From: Planctomycetaceae bacterium
GTDB taxonomy: Bacteria > Planctomycetota > Planctomycetia > Pirellulales > Pirellulaceae
Assembly (NCBI GenBank): GCA_024642205.1
Contig: JAHEBQ010000004.1
Location: forward strand, 62,001 to 126,000
DNA length: 64,000 nucleotides
Direction of reading: 5' to 3'
Made by a program: the position numbers and the translations under genes. The notes beneath the pieces were generated by a model that did no database searches, was not told the DNA's origin, and saw nothing but the letters and a program-made list of their open reading frames with translations. Below, piece by piece: positions 1-9,159 of this stretch; position 1 is the stretch's first letter, and each line of letters opens with the position of its first letter.

Positions 1-972
1 AGGCGGTTTCTGCTGGAGTTGCAATTGGTGAGTGCTCCCCTGGTGCAGGACACGCTGTCCGACGGATCGGCGGAATCGACGCTTCCGGATACGAATGAAG
101 GCAATGCCGCGTCGATTCCCGAATTAGCGGTGGGAACATTCTCCTGCATTGAAACAGCAAGCTTGACGATCAACGAAGAAGATCATCTGCGAATCACGGT
201 GACGCGAAACGACCTGGACCTCACTTCGGCCTGGGATCAAATCAGTCAGCTCGACGATCGAATTGAACAGCAGCTGAATTACGCATTCTGCCCTCGCTGG
301 GGTTACCTTACCGCGTGCCCGGCCAATGTGGGGACGGGGATGCGGGTCAGCGTTCTGGTGCACCTGCCGGCGCTGGCGATGACCGGTAAGATCGACAAGG
401 TTTTTCGCAGTCTGCAACGAATCAATGTCGTGGCGCGGGGGGTGTTTGGCGACAAGGCGGTCGGAGAATTCTTCCGGATCAGTAATCAGGCGACGCTTGG
501 CGTCGATGAAGCGAGCTTGATTGAGCAGGTCATCAGTGTAATTCCCTCATTGATTGAATATGAGCAGCAGGCCCGCGAGTTATTGCTGAACGAAAACCGG
601 GAAGGCTTGCGCCGCGAGGTCTCGCAAGCCCTGGAACAACTCTGCAAGTGGGACCTGGACGACAATCACGACGACAGTCAAACACAAATCATGGCCTTGG
701 TCTCAAAAGTTCGACTGGGAGTTGGAACGGGTTTGCTCAGGCAGCACGATGCCAATCGCGTTAATCGGATGTTCGCACTGGTTCAATTACGGCATCGGTT
801 GCTGGTTGCCGTTGCCAGCGAAGACTATCGACAGGCCTCGAAGTTGCGCGATCAGATTGAACAGTTTGAACAGTTTGAGCAGGGCGACTGGGATGCTCCC
901 GCTTTGGATCAGGACCGTTTTCCCGACGAGCCGTTTTCCGACGAACATTTGGGCGAGGGAGATTCGATATGA
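1..972 (+). CDS. McsB-like protein arginine kinase paralogue with UVR-like tail, 5' end cut by window
   Basis: The reading frame is open from base 1, and the residues before the first possible start (TTG at 19) still align with the downstream McsB, so the gene begins outside the window. Phosphagen-kinase motifs are visible: NEEDHLR (catalytic Glu loop) and CPANVGTGMR (active-site Cys). Compared with the neighbour, the loop after the ARG motif reads FGDKAVG instead of YGEGTQAMG. It is shortened, with Asp where McsB usually has a catalytic Glu. About 20 extra residues precede NEEDH. The C-terminal segment with SEDYRQASKLRDQIEQFEQ resembles the UVR motif of McsA and UvrB/C. The stop overlaps the next start (ATGA), implying translational coupling. 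The likely role is a divergent or regulatory arginine kinase subunit; retained activity is uncertain. Confidence 0.85.
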   Translation, partial: RRFLLELQLVSAPLVQDTLSDGSAESTLPDTNEGNAASIPELAVGTFSCIETASLTINEEDHLRITVTRNDLDLTSAWDQISQLDDRIEQQLNYAFCPRWGYLTACPANVGTGMRVSVLVHLPALAMTGKIDKVFRSLQRINVVARGVFGDKAVGEFFRISNQATLGVDEASLIEQVISVIPSLIEYEQQARELLLNENREGLRREVSQALEQLCKWDLDDNHDDSQTQIMALVSKVRLGVGTGLLRQHDANRVNRMFALVQLRHRLLVAVASEDYRQASKLRDQIEQFEQFEQGDWDAPALDQDRFPDEPFSDEHLGEGDSI

Positions 973-2045
973 CCCTCGACGAAATGGCAGGACGCTGTGG
1001 TGAATGGCTCAAAGGTTGCGGACCCGAGTCCGATATCGTGATGAGCAGCCGGATTCGGCTGGCGCGGAATCTGGCCGACTATCCTTTCATTCGTCGTTGC
1101 ACGGATATCGACCGAGCCAATATCGAGTCGACGGTGCGCGAACGATTGAACAAAGACGAGCGACTCGCCGACCTGACTTTTATCAACGTTGCTGACCTGG
1201 AAGTGCTGGATCGGCAATTCCTGGTGGAACGACAGTTGATCAGTCGAGAACATGCCAACTCCGACGGTGCCCGCGCTGTGGCGATTGACCAGCAGGAACG
1301 ATTGAGCTTGATGGTCAACGAAGAGGACCATTTGCGCATTCAGGTCATGAAGAGCGGTCTGGACCTGGCCAGTGCCTGGGATCAGATCAACGAACTGGAT
1401 GACAGGATCGAAAGCCGCCTGACGTACGCATTCCATCCGAAACTCGGCTACTTGACTGCCTGTCCCACCAACGTGGGCACCGGGATGCGGGTCAGCGTAT
1501 TGGTGCACCTTCCCGCGTTGGTCATCACCCAGCAAATTGAAAAGGTCTTTCGAAGTCTGCAAAAGATCAACCTTGTCGTTCGTGGCCTGTACGGCGAAGG
1601 GACGCAGGCAATGGGTGACTTTTATCAAGTCAGCAATCAAATCACGCTGGGTAAATCGGAGCAGGACCTGATTGAACAGGTCGGCGATGTGATCCCGGTG
1701 GTGATCGATTACGAGCGGAAGGCGCGGGATTTCCTGGTCAATGAAAAGCAAAACGACTTGTTCGACCAGGTCAGTCGGGCGTACGGGACGCTGCAGAATG
1801 CACAACAAATCAGCAGTGAAGAGACGATGTTCCTGCTCTCCCGCGTTCGCATGGGGATCAATCTCGGACTGATCGGAAATCTGGAAATTCCAGAAATCAA
1901 CCAGTTGTTCATCCACACTCAGCCAGCCCACTTGCAAAAGATCAGCCGAACCGAGCTGACGACCGATCAACGGAATATTGAGCGGGCGAATTATCTGCAT
2001 GACCAGTTGAAACTCGACAGCGGAACCGACGCCGAGAAGAACTGA
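969..2045 (+). CDS. mcsB: Protein arginine kinase McsB
   Basis: This is a 358-residue protein, close to the usual McsB length of about 360. It is an ATP:guanido phosphotransferase that phosphorylates arginines on proteins, which in Bacillus marks them for ClpCP. Visible motifs are SSRIRLARNL near the N-terminus (nucleotide-binding arginines), NEEDH at 117-121, active-site Cys165 in CPTNVGTGMR, and RGLYGEG at 205-211 with Glu210. The C-terminal part ending ERANYLHDQLKLD matches the end of canonical McsB. The ATG lies inside the stop of the preceding paralogue. No ctsR, mcsA or clpC is visible in the window; they could lie upstream. A GC-rich inverted repeat follows the stop but has no clear T-tract. 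Confidence 0.93.
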   Translation: MTLDEMAGRCGEWLKGCGPESDIVMSSRIRLARNLADYPFIRRCTDIDRANIESTVRERLNKDERLADLTFINVADLEVLDRQFLVERQLISREHANSDGARAVAIDQQERLSLMVNEEDHLRIQVMKSGLDLASAWDQINELDDRIESRLTYAFHPKLGYLTACPTNVGTGMRVSVLVHLPALVITQQIEKVFRSLQKINLVVRGLYGEGTQAMGDFYQVSNQITLGKSEQDLIEQVGDVIPVVIDYERKARDFLVNEKQNDLFDQVSRAYGTLQNAQQISSEETMFLLSRVRMGINLGLIGNLEIPEINQLFIHTQPAHLQKISRTELTTDQRNIERANYLHDQLKLDSGTDAEKN

Positions 2046-2234
2046 ATGCCTTTTCCGCCGCACAACGTTGCTTCGGCGGTGAGAATTTTCACGGGCCTGG
2101 CGGCGGTGAGGTTTTCGACGCAATTTTCGACCGACTCCCGCTGGTGAATCGGCGTTACAACGATTGACGTTCATCGGTTAGTCGATTCTGATAGAAGTCT
2201 GAATTTTCGGCAAAAATACGCAAGAAGAAAAGTT

Positions 2235-3356
2235 ATGTCATCTACCCATATCGATCTGGAAGCTGCCGTCAAACACGCCCGTAAGCAACTTGACGAGCAC
2301 ACCTACAACATCGTTCAGCGACATTTTCATGAATCGACCGGCTGTCCTTTCTGGTTGGGCAGAAAAGCGGAACTGAATTTCAATCCGCTCACCGAGATCA
2401 AAGGCTACGAAGACCTGAAAAAGTTCCCGTTGTTCGAAGACGATTGGTTGCGGGGAGGTCCGGTGGAACGTTGGCGCATGAAAGATCACGCCGACCGACC
2501 GACCTATGTTTTTGAGACCGGTGGAACAACCGGTATTCCCAAAAGCCGCGTCGTCGTCGATGACTTCCGAACCGATTACGAGTTGTTTAGCGAGACGCTT
2601 CCCGATGAGTATTTTCCTCGGGGTGGAAACTGGTTGATGCTGGGCCCCTCGGGTCCGCGTCGATTACGATTGGCGGTTGAGCACTTGGCTCAGTTTCGAG
2701 GCGGTATTTGTTTCTGTATTGATCTGGATCCTCGCTGGGTCGTAAAGCTGATCAAGAAAGGCTGGATGGAACACCTCGAGGAGTATAAAAAGCATTGTAT
2801 TGACCAGGCGATCACGATCCTGACGGCCAATCATAGTATCAAGTGCATGTTTGGAACTCCCAAGTTGATCGAATCGCTCTGCCTGGGACTCGAAGACCGG
2901 GGAACAACCCTTGCCGAAACCGGGATTACAGGAATTTTTTCCGGTGGTACCGAGTTCACGCCGCAGTGGACGCGTTATTGCGTCGAAGAACTGTTTGGCG
3001 GTCCGCCCGAGGAAAGTGGGATCTATATGACGCCGACCTACGGTAACACGTTGATGGGATTGGCGTGCAGCAAACCGGTAACGGCAGCAGACAAATACAA
3101 GATTTCCTACTACGCGCCTCAACCCCGGGCCGTCACGGAAGTTGTCAGTTTTGAAGATCACAATTCGGTCGTCGGGTTTGGAGAGACAGGACGCGTCAAG
3201 CTGACGACCCTCACGCCGGAGTTTTTTGTCCCGGGATTTCTGGAACGGGATGAAGGTGAACGCGAGATGCCGTTTGAGACCTACCCCTGGGACGGTGTCA
3301 GTGGCGTGCGACCGTTCCATGAGATTGCAGCGTCCACCACCGTTGGCGTTTACTAA
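2235..3356 (+). CDS. Acyl-activating enzyme, PaaK/LuxE-like (AMP-forming)
   Basis: A 373-residue member of the adenylate-forming superfamily. The nucleotide-binding P-loop signature is ETGGTTGIPKSR at residues 94-105. Later segments GIFSGGTEF and MTPTYGNTLMG resemble the A4/A5 motifs of phenylacetate-CoA ligases. It is shorter than full PaaK (about 430) and closer in size to LuxE acyl-protein synthetases, so it may activate a carboxylate as acyl-AMP and pass it to a thiol. The ATG follows an AAGAAGAAAAG purine tract. Downstream, in the same direction, are an aldehyde dehydrogenase and an iron-type alcohol dehydrogenase. That order suggests acid activation followed by reduction. The substrate is unknown. 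Confidence 0.7.
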   Translation: MSSTHIDLEAAVKHARKQLDEHTYNIVQRHFHESTGCPFWLGRKAELNFNPLTEIKGYEDLKKFPLFEDDWLRGGPVERWRMKDHADRPTYVFETGGTTGIPKSRVVVDDFRTDYELFSETLPDEYFPRGGNWLMLGPSGPRRLRLAVEHLAQFRGGICFCIDLDPRWVVKLIKKGWMEHLEEYKKHCIDQAITILTANHSIKCMFGTPKLIESLCLGLEDRGTTLAETGITGIFSGGTEFTPQWTRYCVEELFGGPPEESGIYMTPTYGNTLMGLACSKPVTAADKYKISYYAPQPRAVTEVVSFEDHNSVVGFGETGRVKLTTLTPEFFVPGFLERDEGEREMPFETYPWDGVSGVRPFHEIAASTTVGVY

Positions 3357-3612
3357 TCGGTTCGCGGGGTTGGGGAATCAATATCAAGGCCAACCGAAGG
3401 ACAAGGTTCACGCGTCGATAGATTCTGGTTTGGGTCGCGATTCAAGTCAGATCGAAGCGATCGTAAAAACCAGGAATCATGCGAACAAGGTAAGCGACCG
3501 GCGTTGGCCCCGGAATCGAAGCAGGGAAAACGTCGTTGTCAGGTTCGGCTGACACAAACGACTCACAATTGACATTTGGCACCCGACACCCAAAATCACG
3601 GAGTAATTACCA

Positions 3613-5055
3613 GTGCTAGAGATACCTGTCATTCGTTGGGGCAAACCATACGAATCACTCGAAAACACAGAAGTTGTTCATTTCAATACGGGCGAAGCGA
3701 TCGCGCGCGTCAGTTCAGCCAACGGCGGACTGGTATCCCGCGACATGAGAAAGGCGAGCGACGCCCGAAAGATTCTCAAGCAGTTTTCGATCGAAGATTT
3801 GATTGCGAAAGTCGCCCATGCCGCGGACCTGTTCGAACAGGAAACGTTGCCGTTGGGAAGCGGGACGCAAACACCGGATGAATTCGTAGTTCATCAATCG
3901 GCTTCGACTGGCTTGCCCGAACACATGTGTCGTTCGAACATGCAGAAAAACTGTTTCGTGATGCGCAACATGACCGAGATCCTGCAATGCCTGACGCGGG
4001 GTCTCGATCTGGATATCCTCAGTCGTGGTTACGGGATGGAATCACGCGGTGTGGTGGTGAGTTATCAGGCTCAATCACCGGTGCTCGGAGCGGTCTTGCC
4101 GTCCAATTCGCCAGGCGTCCACACGTTGTGGCTTCCGGTCGTGCCGTTGCAAATGGGATTGGTGCTCAAGCCTGGTTCGTCGGAACCCTGGACCGTCTAC
4201 CGGGTCGCTTCGGCGTTTGAAAAATCCGGGATTCCCCCGGAAGTGATTTCGCTGTACCCGGGCGGTCATGATGTTGGCAGTGCATTGCTGACCAGTTGTC
4301 AGCGCAGCATGATTTTTGGTTCGCAAAAGACGATCGATCAATATGCCGGAAATCCGAAAGTCCAGGTTCACGGTCCGGGGTTTTCCAAAATATTTCTTGG
4401 TGACGATTGCGTCGACGATTGGGAAAAATATCTCGATGTCATGGTTGAATCGGTTTACATCAACGGGGGACGAAGTTGCATCAACTGCTCTGGCATTTTT
4501 GCTTCCCGACACACGAAAGAAATCGCGGACGCGATTGCCCAGCGGTTGGGTCCGGTGAATGCACTTCCTCCGGACGATCCCGATGCGGGGCTGGCCGCCT
4601 TTACGACTGATGGGGTCGGCAAGGCGATTCTCTCGATGGTCGAACAGGATCTGAAAGCTGACGGCGTGACCGATTGCACCGCTCAATACGGCGACCGTCT
4701 GGTTGAGCTTGAACGATGCTCATATATCCGACCCATCGTCGCCCATGCCACAAATCCCCAATGTGAAATCGTGAGCAAAGAGTTCATGTTTCCTTTTGTG
4801 ACGGTCGTCGAGTGCCCGCAGGCCAAAATGATTCAGTCATCGGGCTATTCACTGGTCGGAACCGCGATCACAGAAGATCAGGAGTGGATTGACGAGCTGA
4901 CCGATGCGACGTCGATTGACCGGCTGAACATTGGACCGATTCCTACCAACCGACTTAACTGGCTCCAGCCCCACGAAGGGAACCTGATTGACTTTTTATT
5001 CCGCTCGCGGGCGTATCAGATGCCGGCAGAAAAGCTGGCGGAACTGACCGTTTGA
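3613..5055 (+). CDS. Aldehyde dehydrogenase superfamily protein (possible acyl-CoA or acyl-thioester reductase)
   Basis: 480 residues with an ALDH fold. The catalytic cysteine loop is VYINGGRSCINCSG, with Cys289 the likely nucleophile and Cys292 nearby. SNSPGVHTLW and LKPGSSEPW match the cofactor-binding region, and KEFMFPFVTVVE matches the EExFGP region. It starts with GTG, preceded by CGGAG about nine bases upstream. The position between an acyl-activating enzyme and an alcohol dehydrogenase, and the unusual N-terminal 100 residues, make an acylating ALDH or LuxC-like reductase attractive, but an ordinary NAD(P)-dependent aldehyde oxidase is not excluded. The gap to the upstream gene is 256 bases, so it may have its own promoter. 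Confidence 0.8.
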   Translation: MLEIPVIRWGKPYESLENTEVVHFNTGEAIARVSSANGGLVSRDMRKASDARKILKQFSIEDLIAKVAHAADLFEQETLPLGSGTQTPDEFVVHQSASTGLPEHMCRSNMQKNCFVMRNMTEILQCLTRGLDLDILSRGYGMESRGVVVSYQAQSPVLGAVLPSNSPGVHTLWLPVVPLQMGLVLKPGSSEPWTVYRVASAFEKSGIPPEVISLYPGGHDVGSALLTSCQRSMIFGSQKTIDQYAGNPKVQVHGPGFSKIFLGDDCVDDWEKYLDVMVESVYINGGRSCINCSGIFASRHTKEIADAIAQRLGPVNALPPDDPDAGLAAFTTDGVGKAILSMVEQDLKADGVTDCTAQYGDRLVELERCSYIRPIVAHATNPQCEIVSKEFMFPFVTVVECPQAKMIQSSGYSLVGTAITEDQEWIDELTDATSIDRLNIGPIPTNRLNWLQPHEGNLIDFLFRSRAYQMPAEKLAELTV

Positions 5056-5208
5056 TGAAAATGGTGGCCGTTCGATCCGCATGCGATCGTTCATGGGCGG
5101 GGCCCATCGCCATATTCCAAAAAAGGAATCGTCACATCCGTTTCCGGAAACGATGGCCAAATTACGATTCGACAAGTACACACGAAGACTGAGAACCCTG
5201 GACTCTCC

Positions 5209-6360
5209 ATGCAAGATTTTGATTTCAACCTTCGAACTCGAATGGTCTGCGGAGCCGGTTCGATCGATCGGCTCGGACAACTGGCGGGCGAATTGGGGAC
5301 TCGCCGGGCGCTGGTTGTCACCGATCCGGGAATCATCGCTGCCGGTCACGTCGAACGCGGGTTGGCGTCACTTGCCCACGCCAACATTGAAGCCTTTTTA
5401 TTTGACGGCGCGCAGGAGAATCCGACCACGGACGAGATCGAAAACGGGTTGGAACTGGCCCAACGCTACGAACCGGAACTGTTGATCGGACTCGGCGGCG
5501 GAAGTTCGATGGACTGTGCCAAGGGGATCAACTTCGTCTATACCAATGGCGGAACGATGCACGACTATCATGGTGTTGGCAAGGCGCTGAAACCCATGTT
5601 GCCGATGATCGCGGTTCCGACCACCGCCGGTACGGGCAGCGAGATGCAATCCTTTGCATTGATCTCGGACGCAAAGACGCATGTGAAAATGGCTTGTGGT
5701 GATAAGAAAGCAAGCTGTCGCATCGCGTTGCTGGATCCCGAGTTGACTCTGACGCAACCGGAAATGGTGACGGCTTTGACCGGTGTCGACGCCGTTTCCC
5801 ACGCCGTCGAGACGTACGTGACCAAGCGACGAAACCCGGTGTCGATGTTGTATTCTCGTGAAGCCTGGCGACTGCTGGCCGGAAATTTCAAACGCGTTCT
5901 GTCCGATCCCGGGGACCTGGAATCTCGAGCGGCGATGCAACTGGGCGCCGCCTATGCTGGTGTCGCGATTGAGAATTCGATGCTTGGTGCCAGTCACGCA
6001 CTGGCGAATCCGTTGACGGCGATCTACGGAACAGCTCATGGGCAAGCCGTGGGTTTGATGCTTCCCCATGTCGTTCGATACAACGGTGCACAATTCAACA
6101 GTTGGTACGAGGATTTACTCTCCTTCAGTGAAGGTCTGCCAGGTTTGCCGCCGGCCTCAAGTGGTGCTGCCGGGCTGGCTGACTTCCTGACTGAGTTGAT
6201 TGAAGCGGCCGGTTTGCGAGTGAAACTTGATCAGTGCGGCGTGGTGCTGGACAAAATGCCGGAGTTGGCTGCGGCAGCCGCAGTTCAATGGACGGGTACA
6301 TTCAACCCGCGAGACGTCAGCCAGGAGTCTTTGCTGGGGATTTACCAAAATGCGTTTTAG
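5209..6360 (+). CDS. Iron-containing alcohol dehydrogenase
   Basis: 383 residues, typical of group III Fe-dependent alcohol dehydrogenases. The nucleotide-binding motif is GGGSSMDCAKG from residue 96. The metal-ligand region is seen in TGVDAVSHAVETY, GASHALANPL and GTAHGQAVGLMLP (one Asp and three His expected across the family). TTAGTGSEM is the conserved segment before it. These enzymes interconvert alcohols and aldehydes or ketones with NAD(P)H. The gene lies 153 bases after the aldehyde dehydrogenase on the same strand and plausibly reduces its aldehyde product. The physiological direction and substrate are inferred only. Confidence 0.88.
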   Translation: MQDFDFNLRTRMVCGAGSIDRLGQLAGELGTRRALVVTDPGIIAAGHVERGLASLAHANIEAFLFDGAQENPTTDEIENGLELAQRYEPELLIGLGGGSSMDCAKGINFVYTNGGTMHDYHGVGKALKPMLPMIAVPTTAGTGSEMQSFALISDAKTHVKMACGDKKASCRIALLDPELTLTQPEMVTALTGVDAVSHAVETYVTKRRNPVSMLYSREAWRLLAGNFKRVLSDPGDLESRAAMQLGAAYAGVAIENSMLGASHALANPLTAIYGTAHGQAVGLMLPHVVRYNGAQFNSWYEDLLSFSEGLPGLPPASSGAAGLADFLTELIEAAGLRVKLDQCGVVLDKMPELAAAAAVQWTGTFNPRDVSQESLLGIYQNAF

Positions 6361-6499
6361 CCTCGACGTGGAGCACGTTTCAGTGTTGCAGCGCCCGATC
6401 ATCACAGGTTCGGCAGCGATTCCGGAGACTCACGCAACGGCAGAACGTATCGGCAACTTGTCATTGAAAAAGTCACCCGATATGGAGACAAACAGCGTC

Positions 6500-7714
6500 A
6501 TGAAGCCTCACCGCGTTTTTGCCGGTTGCCTATGGATCGTTCTGCTATGGGCAATGTTGTTTTCGAACCCATTGTTGGTGGCACAACTTCCAGCGGAACA
6601 GACCGGTCGTGCGGGCAGCCACGAACCGGATAACGCCTCGGCGCCGAAACCCTCGGTTGCCGACGGTTGGCTCGTGTTCCGGGGCAATGCTCAGTCGACG
6701 GGGGTCGCCAAAACGCAACTTCCCGCTGAATTGGAGGTGCTTTGGGACTTCAAAGTCCCGCAGGGTGGGTTTGAAGGCACGCCGTTGATTGTCCAAGAGC
6801 CCGGCGGCCGGAAAACGGTATTCGTCGCCGATATGGATGGAAAACTTTTTTCGATCGATTTCCAGACAGGCGAGAAGAACTGGGAGGTCAAGCTGGGGAT
6901 CGGGATCGCGGCTTCACCGGCCTATCGGGACGGGAAGATATTTGTTGGAGACATCGATGGGTATTTTCATTGTGTTGACGACAAAGGTCATGTTCTGTGG
7001 AAATTTGAAGCGGGTGGCGAGATCAGCTCCAGTGCGAACTTCTACAACGGCCAAGTCCTTTTCGGATCACAGGATGCCAAGCTCTATTTGCTCAATGCCG
7101 AGAATGGTGAAAAAATCTGGGAATACGAAACGCCCGATCAAATCCGATGTTCCGCGACGATTGCCGGAAACCGCGCCTTTGTTGCTGGATGTGACGGCTA
7201 TCTGCATGTGATTGATCTGGATAAAGGTGACGAGGTTGGCAACACCGATATCCACTCACCGACCCAATCGACACCCGCCACACTCGGCGATCGCCTTTTT
7301 TTTGGAACCGAACAAGCCGAGTTTATCGCGGTAGATTGGAAGGCGATTCAACCCCTGTGGACGTTCTCAGACGACAGCGGCCAGTCGGCGGTCCATGGCT
7401 GTGCGGCAGTCACCGACCAGCATGTGGTGTTCGGTGCCATGAATCGCCAGGTGTATTCGCTTCAGCCGGAAACGGGAAAAAAGAACTGGGTTGTGTCATT
7501 GAAAGCCAAAGTTGAGTCGTCTCCGGTGATTGCAGGCGACCGAGTATATGTGGGTTCAACGGATGGAAGATTTTATACGCTTTCACTTGATACGGGTGAG
7601 ACGATATGGCAAAAACAGTTCAATGGTGGGTTTCTCAGTTCTCCGGCAGTGGCTTTTGAGCGGCTTGTTATTGCGACGGATCGAGGCGTCGTCTATTGTC
7701 TAGGTAGGAAATAA
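6500..7714 (+). CDS. Secreted PQQ-type beta-propeller protein
   Basis: The frame is open from 6227, but that would overlap the previous gene. The ATG at 6500 follows GGAGA by about eleven bases and gives a clear signal peptide (MKPHRVFAGCLWIVLLWAML, then LFSNPLLVAQ). The mature part is built of PQQ/Trp-docking blades with repeated patterns such as GKLFSIDFQTGEKNWEVK, AKLYLLNAENGEKIWEYE and GRFYTLSLDTGETIWQKQ. Such propellers occur as BamB-like assembly factors, dehydrogenase subunits or binding platforms, and many in planctomycetes have no known role. No catalytic dehydrogenase residues or haem site are visible. Length is about 404 residues. Confidence 0.82.
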   Translation: MKPHRVFAGCLWIVLLWAMLFSNPLLVAQLPAEQTGRAGSHEPDNASAPKPSVADGWLVFRGNAQSTGVAKTQLPAELEVLWDFKVPQGGFEGTPLIVQEPGGRKTVFVADMDGKLFSIDFQTGEKNWEVKLGIGIAASPAYRDGKIFVGDIDGYFHCVDDKGHVLWKFEAGGEISSSANFYNGQVLFGSQDAKLYLLNAENGEKIWEYETPDQIRCSATIAGNRAFVAGCDGYLHVIDLDKGDEVGNTDIHSPTQSTPATLGDRLFFGTEQAEFIAVDWKAIQPLWTFSDDSGQSAVHGCAAVTDQHVVFGAMNRQVYSLQPETGKKNWVVSLKAKVESSPVIAGDRVYVGSTDGRFYTLSLDTGETIWQKQFNGGFLSSPAVAFERLVIATDRGVVYCLGRK

Positions 7715-7848
7715 GCGCATCGATCTCTCGAATCGATTCAGCTTGGCTGTGTCGCCGGTTGGTGATTATCGAGGGTCGCCGGCGTCAGCGACGGGCGCGC
7801 GGAGCAATTCAGGTTTTATTGACCAACGATTACAACCCACCCAAACCC

Positions 7849-9159
7849 ATGTCGACTGAATCAACGAAAACTGAAGTAGGCAGCTACTTCATCTCCAATT
7901 ACCCTCCGTTCTCGCAGTGGAAAACCGATCAACTGGATGAAGTCATCCGGGTGTTCAACGCTCCGCCGGTTCCCGATACGCCGTTGGGTTTGTACCTGCA
8001 CATTCCGTTCTGTCGCAAACGCTGCAAGTTCTGTTACTTCAAAGTCTTCACCGATCAAAATGCCCAGGAAATCGAGAAGTATGTATCGGCGTTGTGTCGT
8101 GAGATCGAATTGGTGAGCAAACTGCCGGTCATGGGAGATCGCCCCTTTCGGTTCGTCTATTTTGGCGGAGGTACGCCATCGTTTCTGAGCTCCCGCCAGT
8201 TGACGTCGCTGGTTGACCGGCTGCGTGCCAATATCAACTGGGACAAGGCCGAAGAGGTGACGTTCGAGTGCGAGCCGGGAACGTTGCAGGAAAACAAGAT
8301 CAAGACGCTCAAGGAGCTGGGAGTCACGCGGTTAAGTCTTGGGATCGAGAACTTCACCGATTCCGTGCTGGAGGAAAACGGCCGGGCGCATCTTTCCAGG
8401 GAAGTCTACAAAGCTTGGGACTGGATCAAGGCGGCCGATTTTCCCAACGTCAACATCGACTTGATTTCGGGGATGGTCGGCGAAACGTGGGATAACTGGA
8501 AATTCAATATCTCAGAGGCGATCAAGCTCTCGCCCGAGTCGATAACGATCTACCAGATGGAACTGCCATTCAACACGGTTTACTCCAAGGACATTCTGGG
8601 CGAGAAAATTGAAACGCCCGTTGCGGATTGGGAAACCAAACGCGCTTGGCTGGATTACGCGTACGACGAGTTTCTGGGTGCCGGTTACAAGATCAGCAGC
8701 GCCTATACGGTTGTCAAGGACAACAACAAGGTGAATTTCAGCTACCGGGACAACCTGTGGCATGGTTCCGATCTGTTGGCGACCGGAATCGCCAGTTTCG
8801 GACACGTCTCGGGGGTGCATTACCAGAACAAAGCCGAGATGAAGGAGTACCAGGCCGATTTGATGGAACACGGAAAGCTGCCTCTGGGCCGGGCAATGAA
8901 ACCGACAAAGCATCAGTTGTTGGTTCGCGAAATGGTGCTTTTGTTAAAACGTGGCTTCCTCGAGGTCCAGTACTTCAAAAAGAAATTTGGCGTCAATATC
9001 ACGGAGCATTGGAAAAACCAGTTCCAGCAGCATGTGGACGATGGGATGTTGACGGTCAGTCCCGAACGGATCGAACTAACGAGAAAGGGCTTCCTGCACG
9101 CCGACGCATTGTTGCCACCGTTTTTTGAAGCGGAACATCAGGGGATTCGCTACACATGA
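7849..9159 (+). CDS. HemN/HemW-like radical SAM protein
   Basis: 436 residues from the ATG at 7849; an upstream in-frame extension to 7759 shows no family similarity. The radical SAM [4Fe-4S] motif is CRKRCKFC, with Cys55, Cys59 and Cys62, preceded by LYLHIPF as in the coproporphyrinogen III oxidase-like family. FGGGTPSFL (SAM glycine motif), GIENFTDSVLEENGR and NIDLISGMVGET follow in HemN/HemW order, with a C-terminal winged-helix-like region. It differs from canonical HemW in having Tyr-Phe after the third Cys and GIENF where GVQSF is usual. Its stop overlaps the start of a GcvH-like gene, so the two are probably made together. It may be a haem chaperone, a radical methylase-type enzyme, or something new. 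Confidence 0.85.
   Translation: MSTESTKTEVGSYFISNYPPFSQWKTDQLDEVIRVFNAPPVPDTPLGLYLHIPFCRKRCKFCYFKVFTDQNAQEIEKYVSALCREIELVSKLPVMGDRPFRFVYFGGGTPSFLSSRQLTSLVDRLRANINWDKAEEVTFECEPGTLQENKIKTLKELGVTRLSLGIENFTDSVLEENGRAHLSREVYKAWDWIKAADFPNVNIDLISGMVGETWDNWKFNISEAIKLSPESITIYQMELPFNTVYSKDILGEKIETPVADWETKRAWLDYAYDEFLGAGYKISSAYTVVKDNNKVNFSYRDNLWHGSDLLATGIASFGHVSGVHYQNKAEMKEYQADLMEHGKLPLGRAMKPTKHQLLVREMVLLLKRGFLEVQYFKKKFGVNITEHWKNQFQQHVDDGMLTVSPERIELTRKGFLHADALLPPFFEAEHQGIRYT

Noticed and set aside
2050-2090. GC-rich inverted repeat after mcsB as terminator
   Set aside because: CCGCCG/CGGCGG can pair but there is no T run directly after it.
909-2174. 421-codon minus-strand open frame
   Set aside because: It is the complement of the mcsB gene, whose plus-strand motifs are unmistakable.
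6227-6499. N-terminal extension of the propeller protein into the alcohol dehydrogenase gene
   Set aside because: The signal peptide begins at 6500 and the extension overlaps a clear gene.
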